Shown here piece after piece: positions 1 through 6,174 of a DNA stretch of 12,935 bases. The DNA lies in NCBI GenBank assembly GCA_001771615.1, contig MEUF01000024.1, positions 11,240 through 24,174 on the forward strand. The letters are read 5' to 3'. The DNA comes from a candidate division WOR-1 bacterium RIFOXYB2_FULL_48_7. Lineage in GTDB: Bacteria > Margulisbacteria > WOR-1 > O2-12-FULL-45-9 > XYB2-FULL-48-7. The notes under the pieces were generated by a model. That model had not been told where the DNA came from, made no database searches, and worked only from the letters and a program-made list of their open reading frames with translations. The translations under genes and the position numbers were made by a program. The number at the start of each line of letters is the position of its first letter. The stretch's first letter is position 1.

Positions 1-205
1 CTTTTGAAGAAGGGTATTGCGAGGCCTCTTTGCTTTCCAGGACTTCGTGCATCTTTTGGAAAACATGCTGCGGGGTCGGTAAATCAGGATCACCGATTCC
101 GAAGTCAATGATGTCGATTCCTTGTTTGGTAAGTTGTTCTTTTTTTTCTTCGATCTTGACAAACAAATAGGGGGGGATCAGCTTTAAGCGGTGTGATTTT
201 CTCAT
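1..205 (-). CDS. dapL: LL-diaminopimelate aminotransferase, N-terminal part (cut by window edge)
   Basis: Only the first 68 or so codons are present; the rest lies beyond position 1. The protein begins MRKSHRLKLIPPYLFVKIEE and then has IDFGIGDPDLPTP, the N-terminal signature of PLP-dependent class I/II aminotransferases of the DapL type. DapL converts tetrahydrodipicolinate directly to LL-diaminopimelate using glutamate, bypassing the succinylase or acetylase steps. The ATG overlaps the dapF stop codon by 4 bases (ATGA, 205-202), so the two are translationally coupled and consecutive steps of lysine/meso-DAP synthesis share an mRNA. A purine-rich AAGGGGG about 10 bases upstream, inside the end of dapF, can serve as its ribosome site. 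The PLP-binding lysine is outside the window, so the distinction from other class I aminotransferases rests on this motif plus the dapF neighbour. Confidence 0.88.
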   Translation of the reverse strand, partial: MRKSHRLKLIPPYLFVKIEEKKEQLTKQGIDIIDFGIGDPDLPTPQHVFQKMHEVLESKEASQYPSSK

Positions 206-1002
206 AGTGTGATTTCCCCCTTAAAGACCGGCTCTGCCGCTCCGCGCATCAAAATGTGACCATCTTCAATTAGCTCAATATCCAAATCTCCGCCGGGAAG
301 GTGGACAACAGCGCGACGGCCAATCTTGTCGGCCTGGTTAGCGGCGACCACGCTGGCGCAGGCTCCTGTGCCGCAGGCCAGTGTCTCGCCAGCCCCACGC
401 TCCCAAACTTTAACCTCGAGCTCCTTCTCGTTGTTGATCTGCACAAATTCAACATTGGTCCGATTGGGGAAATGCGGGTCGTTTTCAATTAAGGGGCCAA
501 CTTCCGCAAGGTTAATCTTTTGCAGGTCATCGACAAAAATAACTGCATGAGGGTTACCCAACGAAAGTTCATTGATAGTAAAATTGTAATCGGTAACTGG
601 TAATTGGTAATTGGTAATTTTAGTGGGAATTCCCATATCAACCTCGACCCCTTCAACTTTACCGTGCGGATCCAGGATAACGGCTGGCAAAAGTGTCCCT
701 GCCAGGGTTTCAACTGAAATAACTTCTTCTTTTAATTGGTCAGTTTCGTAAACATATCTGGCAAAACAGCGAATACCGTTGCCGCACATTTCCGCCTCAC
801 TCCCGTCAGGATTGATCACTTGCATGCGGTAGTGGGCTTTTTTTGATGGCCAGACAATTAATAAGCCGTCAGCCCCTATGCCAAAATGGCGGTCGCATAA
901 CCGGATAGCCAATTGCTTAAGGTCGAGTTTGTCGAGTGGCTCCTGGCGGCTGTCGATCAGCACGAAGTCATTGCCCAAACCTTGGAATTTATAAAAACGC
1001 AT
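202..1002 (-). CDS. dapF: Diaminopimelate epimerase
   Basis: Interconverts LL- and meso-diaminopimelate in the cytoplasm, supplying meso-DAP for peptidoglycan and lysine. The 266-residue length is normal for the family. Family motifs are all visible: GLGNDFVLID at residues 8-17, EMCGNGIRC with the first catalytic Cys at 73, GNPHAVIFV at 149-157, and ERGAGETLACGTGA with the second catalytic Cys at 210. The dapL start overlaps its stop. An extended -10 box (TGCTAAAAT) ends 6 bases before the ATG with no Shine-Dalgarno site, so translation is probably leaderless. Residues about 127-141 (TKITNYQLPVTDYN) are encoded by an in-frame array of 7-base repeats in a variable surface segment just before the GNPH motif; the enzyme motifs are otherwise undisturbed. 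Confidence 0.97.
   Translation of the reverse strand: MRFYKFQGLGNDFVLIDSRQEPLDKLDLKQLAIRLCDRHFGIGADGLLIVWPSKKAHYRMQVINPDGSEAEMCGNGIRCFARYVYETDQLKEEVISVETLAGTLLPAVILDPHGKVEGVEVDMGIPTKITNYQLPVTDYNFTINELSLGNPHAVIFVDDLQKINLAEVGPLIENDPHFPNRTNVEFVQINNEKELEVKVWERGAGETLACGTGACASVVAANQADKIGRRAVVHLPGGDLDIELIEDGHILMRGAAEPVFKGEITL
585..619 (-). repeat. In-frame heptanucleotide tandem repeat inside dapF
   Basis: On the plus strand four consecutive 7-base units read GGTAACT, GGTAATT, GGTAATT, GGTAATT (592-619), preceded by a diverged unit TGTAATC (585-591). Because the period is 7, every 21 bases encode the same seven amino acids in any frame, so the array does not introduce a stop. In dapF it gives the peptide TNYQLPVTDYN. 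Tandem heptads of this kind are known as short tandemly repeated elements in cyanobacteria and other bacteria, usually between genes. Here the array lies inside an essential gene. Confidence 0.85.
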
Positions 1003-1008
1003 AAGCTA

Positions 1009-1017
1009 ATTTTAGCA
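1009..1017 (-). promoter_or_regulatory. Extended -10 promoter element of dapF (leaderless)
   Basis: On the minus strand the sequence is TGCTAAAAT, a TGn-extended -10 with five of six matches to TATAAT. Its downstream edge is 6 bases from the dapF ATG at 1002, so a start site 7 bases after the box would fall on the A of the ATG. I see no good -35 hexamer at 16-18 bases, as is usual for extended -10 promoters. Confidence 0.6.
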
Positions 1018-1063
1018 TAATTCGCTGAAATTTCTCATCATAATTAATGAAAATAGTCTAGCC

Positions 1064-2557
1064 ATGAAAGTCTACTCTGCAGGTGGCCCGAAAGGGCCGG
1101 TTGGTCCGAACGCCATGACTTTTGCCGGACTTCGCCAGCTTAAAGGGGGCAGGGCCTTGCTTGGCTTGGTTCAGGTCTGTCGAGAGATGCGGCCGAGCCT
1201 GGTTAAGATCGATGGCTTAGTCGACCAGTTCAGAAATGCGCCGGACATCAGGGTCCGTTACGCCTCATTATTGCTGCTTGATCACCTGCTTGCCAATCAT
1301 TCACATTTGAAACAAGCTCCCGCGCTTGCCCCGGTTAGATCAGCCTTGCAAAAAGTTGCCGAAAAACGGGAAAAAATGCGTTACGATCTGCTGACAGCCA
1401 TGCTCCCCAAAACCGACCTGCACGTTCATCTTGACGGCAGTGTCCGCCTGTCAACCGTCCTGGACCTGGCCAATCGCGGCAGTATCAGCCTAAAACAGGT
1501 GCTGGCTGATGCCAAGAGCAATCCTGCAAAGGCGGCGGTGCTTAAAAGTGTTCCCCAGTTAAAGTCCGAGCCGACCCTGGAGCAGTTGAGTGCTTTGAGC
1601 CAGATACGCGGTGTCCAGCCGGATTTCTTGAAAATGCTATTTTTAGGTTTTGATTTTGCCCTGGCTGTGTTGCAGACCAGAGAAGGGTTACAACGGGCGG
1701 CTTTTGAGCTGATGGAAGACTCATATCGTGAAGGGGTCATGTATCTTTCGGCGATTATTGCTCCCTGTCTGCATCAAACCGGCACCCTGACTTATGATGA
1801 GATAGTCGACGCGACAGTCAGCGGGCTGGAAGAGGGGAAAAAACGTTTTGGTTTGGGCTGGGAACTTTCCCTGGCAATTTATCGCGGAGTTTACACAAAG
1901 ATGTTCCCGCAGCACCCGATTAATACGATGATGTGCGCCGAACGCTGGTCCCGTCGCTTCCCCAATCAGATAGGAATAGATGTGGTCGGGGCAGAATTTG
2001 AAACCCCTTTAAGCGCTTATGCCAATGTCTATCACCGTCTTAGGCAAACCCCGGTGATATTGCGGGCCCATGCCGGTGAAATGCCTGGTCAGGCATTCAA
2101 TATCACCACCGCCGCCAGTTTGGGGATCAAAAGGGTTGGCCATGGTATCCATTTGGGAGAATTAAGCGCGGAGGAGCAGCGGCGGATAATTGATTATGGA
2201 ATGCTTTTTGAGGTTTCACCAGTCAGCAACCTCAAATGTTTGTGTGTTTCCCAGGACCCGGAATTGAATCGTTTGGGTAACCATCAATTAGCCGGGCTGC
2301 TTGACTGGGCGACGCTGTGCACTGATGACCGGACAGTTATGATGACCAATAATGTTACCCAGCTGCAACAACTGGAGGCAGATTTAAAACTGGTCCTTTT
2401 CGGTGAGGGAGGGGTCTCTCTGGTCCCGATGAAGTTATTTCATAATAGTTTAAGGGGGATTGGCGACCAGCTGGCCGCCAGGCAGTTGAGGGCCGAGGGA
2501 CAATTTATCCTTCAAGGGATAAATGGCCTGATGGAGCTATTAAGAGATCAGGGCTGA
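1064..2557 (+). CDS. Adenosine deaminase-like amidohydrolase with a long N-terminal extension
   Basis: Metal-dependent deaminase of the adenosine/AMP deaminase family. All family metal and catalytic residues are visible in a 497-residue protein: TDLHVHLDGS with zinc ligands His120 and His122, HAGE with His336 and catalytic Glu339, GHGIHL with His360, and CTDD with Asp421 and Asp422. Some surrounding motifs depart from the classical enzymes: SPVSN instead of CPxSN, and CTDDR instead of NTDDP. The substrate is therefore open: adenosine, adenine, aminofutalosine or another purine. The barrel begins near residue 113, whereas classical members start about ten residues before HxH, so about 105 residues are extra. 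That part has a Gly/Pro-rich start (GGPKGPVGP) and then predicted helices. Met105 (1376) is an alternative start, but the upstream codons look like coding sequence. It is divergent from dapF and overlaps queD tail to tail by 10 bases. Confidence 0.85.
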   Translation: MKVYSAGGPKGPVGPNAMTFAGLRQLKGGRALLGLVQVCREMRPSLVKIDGLVDQFRNAPDIRVRYASLLLLDHLLANHSHLKQAPALAPVRSALQKVAEKREKMRYDLLTAMLPKTDLHVHLDGSVRLSTVLDLANRGSISLKQVLADAKSNPAKAAVLKSVPQLKSEPTLEQLSALSQIRGVQPDFLKMLFLGFDFALAVLQTREGLQRAAFELMEDSYREGVMYLSAIIAPCLHQTGTLTYDEIVDATVSGLEEGKKRFGLGWELSLAIYRGVYTKMFPQHPINTMMCAERWSRRFPNQIGIDVVGAEFETPLSAYANVYHRLRQTPVILRAHAGEMPGQAFNITTAASLGIKRVGHGIHLGELSAEEQRRIIDYGMLFEVSPVSNLKCLCVSQDPELNRLGNHQLAGLLDWATLCTDDRTVMMTNNVTQLQQLEADLKLVLFGEGGVSLVPMKLFHNSLRGIGDQLAARQLRAEGQFILQGINGLMELLRDQG

Positions 2558-2904
2558 TAGCTGGCCGCAGTAGTGGCAGATTCCCAGACGGTCACTTTAT
2601 TTAAACCCTTTAATTGTGGTTGCAGCTGCAGATAAATGCTTTTGGCCAAATTTTCGCTCGAAGGATTGCTGGCATTAAATTCAACCAGCTCATTCATATT
2701 TTTATGGTCATATTGGTCCAATAATTCTTTGAGCAGTTTTTTAACGGTTTTAAAATCGATCAGTATTCCTAAGTCATTTAATTTGTCACCCCGAAAAAAC
2801 ACCTGGACCCGCCAGGTGTGCCCATGCAAATTTTCACATGGGCCATCGTACCCCCGGAGGGCATGGGCGGCATCAAAAGTGTCTTCTATTTGCAGTTCAA
2901 ACAT
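2548..2904 (-). CDS. queD: 6-carboxytetrahydropterin synthase / 6-pyruvoyltetrahydropterin synthase family
   Basis: Converts dihydroneopterin triphosphate to a 6-substituted tetrahydropterin; in most bacteria this is the QueD step toward 7-deazaguanines and queuosine. At 118 residues it has typical QueD length. The zinc-binding histidines are His14 (FDAAH), His27 and His29 (NLHGHTW). The catalytic Cys23 lies in CENLHGH, the catalytic Asp-His pair is in DHKNMNEL near residue 66, and the pterin-anchoring Glu is in WESATTAASY near residue 108. No other queuosine gene is in the window, so the pathway is assigned from family only. It starts 2 bases after the murI stop codon and may be co-transcribed with it, but it also has a perfect TATAAT 6 bases before its ATG and no Shine-Dalgarno site. 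Confidence 0.9.
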   Translation of the reverse strand: MFELQIEDTFDAAHALRGYDGPCENLHGHTWRVQVFFRGDKLNDLGILIDFKTVKKLLKELLDQYDHKNMNELVEFNASNPSSENLAKSIYLQLQPQLKGLNKVTVWESATTAASYQP

Positions 2905-2906
2905 GA

Positions 2907-3707
2907 CTAAATTATAACATGCTTGGCGTGGGAAATCGGCTTGCCAAGGAGCAGGCTGCCCAACTCTTCAAATTGGGGGACCGGGCCGGTAACCAGGAAT
3001 TCATATTTTGGATGAGTTGGAGCCTCGCGCAAAGTCCCCGCTCTTTTTAGCCAGGTTTTAGCTTCTGCCACTGCTTCAATGGCCGGATCAACCAAAGTGA
3101 CCCTGGGGCCAACCAGTTGTTTGAGCAGGGGGGCAAGGTGGGGGTAATGGGTGCAGCCTAAAATTAATGTATCTGCCTTGGCGTCCAAAATGGGTTTCAA
3201 ATATCCTTTGGCAATTTTTCTTGTCTCATCTGAATCAAGATGTCCCCCTTCGATCAGCGGGACAAAGAGCGGACAGGCCTGGGCAATGACTGTTGAGTTG
3301 GGGCTTATGGCGGTGATGGCCTCCTGATAGGCGCCGGAGTTGACTGTCCCCTGGGTAGCGATCAGGCCGATCTGGCCGTTGTGCGAACTTTTGACGGCTG
3401 CCTGCGAGCCGGGTCCGATCAAATTGATCATTTCAACCGGATAGAGATCCTTGAGTGCTGGATAGGCTATGGCTGAAGAGGTACCGCAGGCAATAATAAC
3501 TAATTTGGCCCCACGGCTAATCAAGAATGGGATTATTTCCTGGTTGATCTTGATGATTTCTTCCGGGGATTTATTGCCATAGGGCAGTCGGGCAGTATCC
3601 GCCAGGTAAATTATATCTTCGTGGGGGAGCTGATAAAGAACCTCTTTTAGGACACTCAAGCCGCCGACGCCGGAGTCAAAAACACCAATCGGCGAGGCCG
3701 GAATAAT
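2907..3707 (-). CDS. murI: Glutamate racemase, start codon unresolved
   Basis: Makes D-glutamate for peptidoglycan by cofactor-independent two-base racemisation. Numbering from the ATT codon at 3707, the motifs are PIGVFDSGVGGLSV with the essential Asp11, TARLPYGNKS, IACGTSSA with catalytic Cys74, and LGCTHYPHL with catalytic Cys185 and His187. The only conventional in-frame start is TTG at 3659, which would delete the Asp11 motif and cannot be right. Upstream of it the frame stays open to a TAG inside the amidase gene but contains no ATG, GTG or TTG. Either ATT is used (3707, after a GAGGGG site, or 3788) or a base is missing near the ATG at 3772. IACGTSS has Gly where the family usually has Asn (ACNT). 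It lies between the amidase and queD genes in the same strand run. Confidence 0.92.
   Translation of the reverse strand: MIPASPIGVFDSGVGGLSVLKEVLYQLPHEDIIYLADTARLPYGNKSPEEIIKINQEIIPFLISRGAKLVIIACGTSSAIAYPALKDLYPVEMINLIGPGSQAAVKSSHNGQIGLIATQGTVNSGAYQEAITAISPNSTVIAQACPLFVPLIEGGHLDSDETRKIAKGYLKPILDAKADTLILGCTHYPHLAPLLKQLVGPRVTLVDPAIEAVAEAKTWLKRAGTLREAPTHPKYEFLVTGPVPQFEELGSLLLGKPISHAKHVII
2911..2916 (-). promoter_or_regulatory. Perfect -10 box (TATAAT) of queD, leaderless geometry
   Basis: Minus-strand TATAAT lies in the last codons of murI and ends exactly 6 bases before the queD ATG at 2904. A start site 7 bases after the box coincides with the ATG. No convincing -35 hexamer is visible. Confidence 0.55.
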
Positions 3708-3788
3708 CTTCTTCCCCTCTTTTTCGCCGCCGGTTTTGGTGACGATCCTGTCGGTTGTGACTTTGCGGACATAACTTATTTCAGAAAT
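3708..3788 (-). other. Open murI-frame leader without a canonical start codon
   Basis: Between the amidase stop (3781-3783) and the conserved murI N-terminus, the murI frame is open and uses codons like those of neighbouring genes (GTC, ACC, GGC, GAC, ATC), as in VRKVTTDRIVTKTGG. The only ATG (3772) is in another frame. One extra base directly after it would give ATG-GTC-CGC-AAA and join it to murI in frame. This region is therefore probably the true N-terminal coding segment of murI, carrying an indel or a non-canonical start. Confidence 0.5.
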
Positions 3789-4794
3789 ATTTTTCTACCC
3801 CTTTTACGATGGCTTCGGCCAAGCGGCGCTGGAATTTCTGGCTCTTGGCTAAGTCCTGTTCTGAGCAATTGGTCAGGTAAACCGGTTCCAGTAAGACCGC
3901 CGGCATGTCAGTATTCTTGATGACGTAAAATGGCATCCGGTGCAGTCCGCGGTCTTTGCGCTGCAGCCCCCTGACCAGGGCCTCGTGCATAATTTCGGCA
4001 AAACGCCGGCTGTGCGAGTTGTAATAATACGTTTCAGTCCCGGAGGTACCGCTGTTATAAGTTGAATTATAATGCAGGGAGATAAAAATGTCAGCTCGTG
4101 ACTTGTTGGCAAAATCAACCACATCGTGGAGATTGGAGCGGCGGTCCTCATCCCTGGTGATGTAAACTTCCGCCCCGGCTTCATGCAGCAATTGGCAGAC
4201 CAGTTGTGCTGTTTGGAGGGTTAATTGTTTTTCCGGTGGCCCATTGGCTGCCAGGGCGCCGGGATCATCGCCGCCGTGCCCCGGGTCAATGATGATGGTC
4301 TTGCCCAGCAAAGCGCCTCGACGAATGGCCGTAAACTTGCGGGGCTTGAGCGGCGTAGCCTTTTTGCTTAACGAACTTTTTTCCCAGGCGGCCTGGTAGG
4401 CAAAAATATTATCCAGGCGGTCGCTGATTTCAATCACCGTTTTCCCCCGGCCAAAAACATTGACCAGGTCGTAATCAATTGTTTTTTTAAGATGAATGAT
4501 CAAGCGGGTGGTGGTGGCATCTTTCATGACCGTTTCTATCCGGTTGATACGTTTAGAGGGGCGTTTAGCCAGCGAAAAATCAGCGGCGATAACCGTATCA
4601 GGAAAATCAATATAGAGCTTGTTTTCCAGCAGCAATCCTTTGCCAAAGGCTTGCCCAGAGGTGTAGATATCAAGATAATCAAAGCCACGATCCTTTTTCA
4701 TTTCGATAGATATAAGCTTGGCGCAGTCCGCAAAGGCCAGGGATGAAATCCAGAATAACGAGATTAATATAAGAAATAAACGACAATTACGCAT
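3781..4794 (-). CDS. N-acetylmuramoyl-L-alanine amidase (Amidase_3) with AMIN-like N-terminal domain
   Basis: Zinc hydrolase that cuts the bond between N-acetylmuramic acid and L-alanine in peptidoglycan, acting outside the membrane. From the ATG at 4794 the protein is 337 residues. It has a signal peptide (MRNCRLFLILISLFWISSLAFA, so split here: charged start, then hydrophobic stretch ending AFA), a beta-rich AMIN-like region at about 24-130, and a linker. The catalytic domain follows from about 165, with DPGHGGDDPG (His173), PPEKQ (Glu188), SLHYNS (His241) and VLLEPVYLTN (Glu303). These are the family zinc and catalytic residues. A TTG start at 4806 would add four residues before the signal peptide and is less likely. 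The ATG overlaps the end of the CCA gene by 8 bases. AMIN domains usually direct such enzymes to septa or peptidoglycan. Confidence 0.93.
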   Translation of the reverse strand: MRNCRLFLILISLFWISSLAFADCAKLISIEMKKDRGFDYLDIYTSGQAFGKGLLLENKLYIDFPDTVIAADFSLAKRPSKRINRIETVMKDATTTRLIIHLKKTIDYDLVNVFGRGKTVIEISDRLDNIFAYQAAWEKSSLSKKATPLKPRKFTAIRRGALLGKTIIIDPGHGGDDPGALAANGPPEKQLTLQTAQLVCQLLHEAGAEVYITRDEDRRSNLHDVVDFANKSRADIFISLHYNSTYNSGTSGTETYYYNSHSRRFAEIMHEALVRGLQRKDRGLHRMPFYVIKNTDMPAVLLEPVYLTNCSEQDLAKSQKFQRRLAEAIVKGVEKYF

Positions 4795-6112
4795 GCTGCT
4801 TAACAAGTGCTAATAGTGTTGCGCGATCGTTTAACGAGGGGTCATCCAATACTCTTTCCAGGAGCTCATTCAATATTTTGCCTACTTGTGGGCCGGGCTT
4901 GATATTAAGCGTTTGCATAACATCATGCCCATCAATCTTGAGGTCGGCAACGTGCAGGGCGTTTTCGTCGGCAATAATTTTGTCGATCCGTTGCTGTAAT
5001 TCGGTTAAATAGGCTAGCCCGATATCTTGTTTCATGGCGGCCGCATCTGCCCGCCGCAAAGCAAAGACGCTGGCGACATTTTGTCTGCCGCCGATCCGGC
5101 GGATAAAACGGCGCACCGCCGCATCGCTCCATTCGCGGGAGTAATCAAACATGTGGGTGCCGACCAGGTTAACTACCTGGGCAATATCATCATTGCTGAA
5201 CTTTAGCCGCTTTAATAATTGCCCGGCCAGCTCTTTACCGACCTGGTCATGGTTATAAAAAGTCATTTCCACCTTGCAAGCTGGTTTGCCGATATCGTGG
5301 AGCAGGGCGGCCAGCCGGACCAGCGGCCAGTCTTTGGGCGCGGCATCGCAGGCATACAGAGAATGCCAGTAAACATCGTGCGGATGAAACTCCGGCGGTT
5401 GCGCCACCTGATAGCAGGCGGCGACCTCCGGCAGCAATAATTGCAACAGGCCGCTCTGGCGCATATATTCCAAACCGATGGACGGCTTGTCGGCTTTGAG
5501 CAGTTTGACTAACTCGTCGTGCACTCGCTCTGCGGCGACTTTTTTAACTGTCTCCAGGCAATCAGTTATCGCCAGCAGTGTTTGTTTTTCCAGGACAAAG
5601 TCCAGGGTAGCGGCCAAGCGGCAGCCCCGTACCGGGCGCAGGCCATCTTCTCTGAAACGCTCTAATGGGTTCCCGACCGTTCTGATAAGGCGGTTTTTCA
5701 GATCAACCTGGCCGTTAAAATCATCAACCAATAATTGTTTTTCCGGGTCATAGGCCAGGGCATTGATCGTAAAATCCCGTCTGGCCAGGTCTTGATGCAG
5801 GTCGGCCGTGAAGCGAACATTGGCCGGATGGCGGCCGTCAATATACTGTTCGTCAGAGCGGAAGGTTGTTACCTCATACGGCAGATCATTGGCTAACACC
5901 GTGACGGTCCCAAAGTCTATCCCGGTGGGGATGACTTTAGGAAAAAGCCGACCGACCTCTGCCGGCTGGGCGCTGGTTGTAATATCCCATTCGGCCGGGC
6001 GACGTCCGAGCAGCAGATCGCGGACCGATCCCCCCACCAGATAGGCTTGAAAGCCGGCTGATTGCAGCCGCCGGATTATTTTCCTGGCTTGTTCATCAAT
6101 TGATAACATCAT
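4787..6112 (-). CDS. cca: CCA tRNA nucleotidyltransferase (class II) with HD domain
   Basis: Adds or repairs the 3' CCA of tRNAs. The 441-residue protein has the class II nucleotidyltransferase head YLVGGSVRDLLLGRRP (24-39) followed by EWDITTSA, RRDFTINALAYDP (111-123), the RFREDGLRPVRGCRLAA region (153-169) and AAERVHDEL (193-201). An HD phosphohydrolase-like domain follows, with LAALLHDIGK (His272-Asp273). The metal-binding acidic pair is Glu41/Asp43 where D-x-D is usual. Sequence alone cannot tell a full CCA enzyme from a CC-adding or A-adding one. The tmRNA gene in this window does not encode CCA, so such an activity is required. Two ATGs in tandem (6112, 6109) follow a -35/-10 pair so closely that the message is probably leaderless. 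It is first in the run cca, amidase, murI, queD. Confidence 0.93.
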   Translation of the reverse strand: MMLSIDEQARKIIRRLQSAGFQAYLVGGSVRDLLLGRRPAEWDITTSAQPAEVGRLFPKVIPTGIDFGTVTVLANDLPYEVTTFRSDEQYIDGRHPANVRFTADLHQDLARRDFTINALAYDPEKQLLVDDFNGQVDLKNRLIRTVGNPLERFREDGLRPVRGCRLAATLDFVLEKQTLLAITDCLETVKKVAAERVHDELVKLLKADKPSIGLEYMRQSGLLQLLLPEVAACYQVAQPPEFHPHDVYWHSLYACDAAPKDWPLVRLAALLHDIGKPACKVEMTFYNHDQVGKELAGQLLKRLKFSNDDIAQVVNLVGTHMFDYSREWSDAAVRRFIRRIGGRQNVASVFALRRADAAAMKQDIGLAYLTELQQRIDKIIADENALHVADLKIDGHDVMQTLNIKPGPQVGKILNELLERVLDDPSLNDRATLLALVKQHA

Positions 6113-6117
6113 CAGTT

Positions 6118-6146
6118 AGTTTAACGTAGTGAAAAAGTGTTGTAAA
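6118..6146 (-). promoter_or_regulatory. Promoter of the cca gene run
   Basis: On the minus strand, TTTACA (6146-6141) is followed 17 bases later by TAAACT (6123-6118). The -10 ends 5 bases before the ATG at 6112 and 8 before the ATG at 6109, so little or no leader is expected. Its -35 overlaps the -35 of the divergent promoter at 6140-6145, so polymerase can probably occupy only one at a time. Confidence 0.6.
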
Positions 6147-6168
6147 GGCGAGAGGGCTGTAATATAAT
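6140..6168 (+). promoter_or_regulatory. Promoter of the membrane glycosyltransferase
   Basis: TTGTAA (6140-6145), a 17-base spacer and a perfect TATAAT (6163-6168). The -10 ends 6 bases before the ATG at 6175, predicting transcription from the first base of the start codon. No Shine-Dalgarno site lies in the final 15 bases. Confidence 0.75.
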
Positions 6169-6174
6169 ACGCGC

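Noticed and set aside
2535..2562. AGCTAT / ATAGCT inverted repeat across the ada-queD overlap
   Set aside because: Short stem with a long loop, inside coding sequence on both strands, with no U-run; likely chance.
3657..3659. TTG at 3659 as the murI start
   Set aside because: It would remove the essential DSGVGG motif encoded just upstream.
3763..3790. Programmed +1 frameshift fusing the amidase to MurI at TTC-TGA
   Set aside because: The P-site codon TTC would re-pair poorly after a +1 slip, and no stimulatory signal is seen; a start-codon indel or ATT start is simpler.
4795..4806. TTG start at 4806 for the amidase
   Set aside because: The ATG at 4794 begins a normal signal peptide; the extra four residues add nothing.
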